Below, in pieces: positions 62,975-64,000 of a stretch of 64,000 nucleotides of DNA (its first letter is position 1; each line of letters begins with the position of its first letter). The notes under the pieces are model-generated. The model was given only the letters and a program-made list of their open reading frames with translations. It was not told the origin of the DNA and did no database searches. The DNA is from CBDCWO01 sp965223405 (lineage in GTDB: Bacteria > Bacteroidota > Bacteroidia > Chitinophagales > Saprospiraceae). The stretch covers positions 7,068,001 through 7,132,000 of the forward strand of contig CBDCWO010000006.1 in assembly GCA_965223405.1 (NCBI GenBank). The letters run 5' to 3'. A program made the position numbers and the translations under genes.

Positions 62975-63742
62975 TTGAGTACCAAATGGAATCCTGCGCT
63001 TTACAACGACAAGCACTCTTTTGTTTATGGTTATGGTGAAAACCTGATAAAGTTACTTGACCCACAAATGAATGAAAGGATTTTGGACTTAGGTTGTGGG
63101 ACCGGCCAATTAACGTTCAAAATAAATGAATTTGCCAAAGAAACAATTGGCATAGATAAATCCTCCGAAATGATAAAAGAGGCCAGATCAAAATTTCCCA
63201 ATTTGGAATTTCATGTGGGTGACGCTGAAAACTTTTGGTTCGATGATAAATTCGATTCCATTTTCTCGAACGCCACCCTGCATTGGGTTAAAAACCCTCG
63301 GAATGCCATCAAGTGTATGTTTGAAAATTTAAAACCCCACGGAAAAATCGTGCTTGAATTCGGAGGAAAAGGCAATGTGCACACCATTGTCAGCCAATTA
63401 AGGGATTCTTTGCGCAGTAGAGATTACATCAAACAAGCAGAATTAAATTTATGGTATTTCCCTTCTATTGGAGAATATTCAACTGAATTAGAATCTGTGG
63501 GATTTAGAGTACTATTAGCCCAACATTACGACCGGCCTACGGAACTTACAGACCAAAAAACGGGCATAAAGGATTGGATTTCAATGTTTGCGAGTGGATT
63601 CTTAAAAGGAGTGAATCAAAAGCATATCATCGAGATCAAAGATGAAGTCCAAGCAAGAGTAAAAGGGAAATGCCTGATTAATGGAAAATGGTTTGCCGAC
63701 TATAAAAGAATTAGAGTAGTAGCAGAAAAGTCGAAAAACTAA
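62975..63742 (+). CDS. Class I SAM-dependent methyltransferase
   Basis: The start is a TTG at 62975 (MSTKWNPALYNDKHSFVYGY); no ATG fits as well. The glycine-rich motif I is RILDLGCGTGQLTFKINE, motif II is near VGDAENFWF, and SIFSNATLHWVKNPRNAIKC is motif III of the Methyltransf_11/25 type (TAM/trans-aconitate-like). It methylates an unknown small molecule. It stands alone behind a hairpin repeat. Confidence 0.85.
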   Translation: MSTKWNPALYNDKHSFVYGYGENLIKLLDPQMNERILDLGCGTGQLTFKINEFAKETIGIDKSSEMIKEARSKFPNLEFHVGDAENFWFDDKFDSIFSNATLHWVKNPRNAIKCMFENLKPHGKIVLEFGGKGNVHTIVSQLRDSLRSRDYIKQAELNLWYFPSIGEYSTELESVGFRVLLAQHYDRPTELTDQKTGIKDWISMFASGFLKGVNQKHIIEIKDEVQARVKGKCLINGKWFADYKRIRVVAEKSKN

Positions 63743-63745
63743 AAA

Positions 63746-63868
63746 ATGAATACTGAACAACTGAACGGTCTTTATCGTAGTAAATGGACCAGAGTGGATT
63801 TTATCCATATATTGAAGCTTTATGATGCAGATTCTGAAGGAATCATCAAGCGAAACAACAATTATTGA
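63746..63868 (+). CDS. Possible 40-residue protein
   Basis: ATG 63746 to TGA 63868 encodes MNTEQLNGLYRSKWTRVDFI and a short polar tail. It lies four bases after the methyltransferase stop. No homology recognised, so it may be a real small gene or chance. Confidence 0.25.
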   Translation: MNTEQLNGLYRSKWTRVDFIHILKLYDADSEGIIKRNNNY

Positions 63869-63931
63869 AACCTGTGGATATGCTATTTATATAGGTGAAT
63901 AAAAGATCACTCGACCTAATACGATAAAACA

Positions 63932-64000
63932 ATGAATGTTAAAAATGACATACTTCTTATTATTTCATCCGTATTCATTTTATTCAGTTGTAACGGTATA
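63932..64000 (+). CDS. Lipoprotein, 5' end only
   Basis: From ATG 63932 the frame encodes MNVKNDILLIISSVFILFSC, a lipoprotein signal with lipobox ILFSC, and continues off the right edge. Product unknown. Confidence 0.55.
   Translation, partial: MNVKNDILLIISSVFILFSCNGI

Noticed and set aside
1..64000. CRISPR arrays, tRNA or rRNA genes
   Set aside because: No regular direct repeats with spacers and no cloverleaf or rRNA sequence recognised.

Overview
The window reads as a member of the Bacteroidota, probably a marine or sediment-type Cytophagales or relative. Clues are the many SPII lipoprotein signals typical of the phylum, LytTR two-component proteins, AraC regulators, a large sulfatase/glycosidase locus, a TAnnTTTG-type -7 box before one gene, and low GC with few Shine-Dalgarno sites. 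The assignment is inferred from gene content; no 16S rRNA, tRNA or CRISPR array was seen.

Layout. (1) 1-2.1 kb: a minus-strand operon (outer-membrane protein, small membrane protein, SRPBCC protein) next to an AraC gene cut by an IS1182 remnant. (2) 2.4-18.3 kb: a mosaic accessory region. It holds a complete IS110 element sitting inside a group II intron remnant, two further intron remnants, two related VOC genes, a serine hydrolase, an esterase, two sulfatases, two Fic proteins, DUF2200 and several decayed genes. Cargo genes here are repeatedly preceded by an imperfect palindrome ending in CGTTGGC or similar, and some are followed by a GC-rich cruciform-like repeat. (3) 18.6-27.0 kb: a compact stress island lying between two direct copies of the same IS 3' end. 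It encodes an AraC regulator, two CsbD-like proteins, two SPFH proteins, a Pycsar-effector-like membrane protein, two tiny Lys-rich proteins, a cupin, a second GroEL and a YitT protein. (4) 27.4-32 kb: a GH43-like gene, then a LytTR gene and a DUF4386-CPBP gene, both broken by in-frame stops. (5) 32.3-49.3 kb: a carbohydrate locus with an FAD oxidoreductase, a GH95-like (DUF5703) enzyme, GH20, two GH43-like proteins and four intact sulfatases, interspersed with remnants of further sulfatases and glycosidases. It has no SusC/SusD pair. (6) 49.9-52.4 kb: a DUF2207/LemA pair. (7) 53.1-64 kb: small DUF1801 and VOC genes, a LytS/LytTR two-component system, a LOG protein, a TolC-adaptor-permease-ATPase efflux operon, a truncated NmrA-like gene, a methyltransferase and the start of a lipoprotein.

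How the parts work together. The carbohydrate locus most plausibly strips sulfate, then hexosamine, fucose-type and other terminal sugars, from a sulfated glycan in the periplasm or at the outer membrane. The stress island looks co-regulated: its two CsbD genes share a duplicated promoter module. The two-component system probably controls the efflux operon downstream. A large share of the window is decaying sequence (truncations, single in-frame stops, IS and intron remnants), so it looks like a hot spot where cargo is repeatedly gained and lost.
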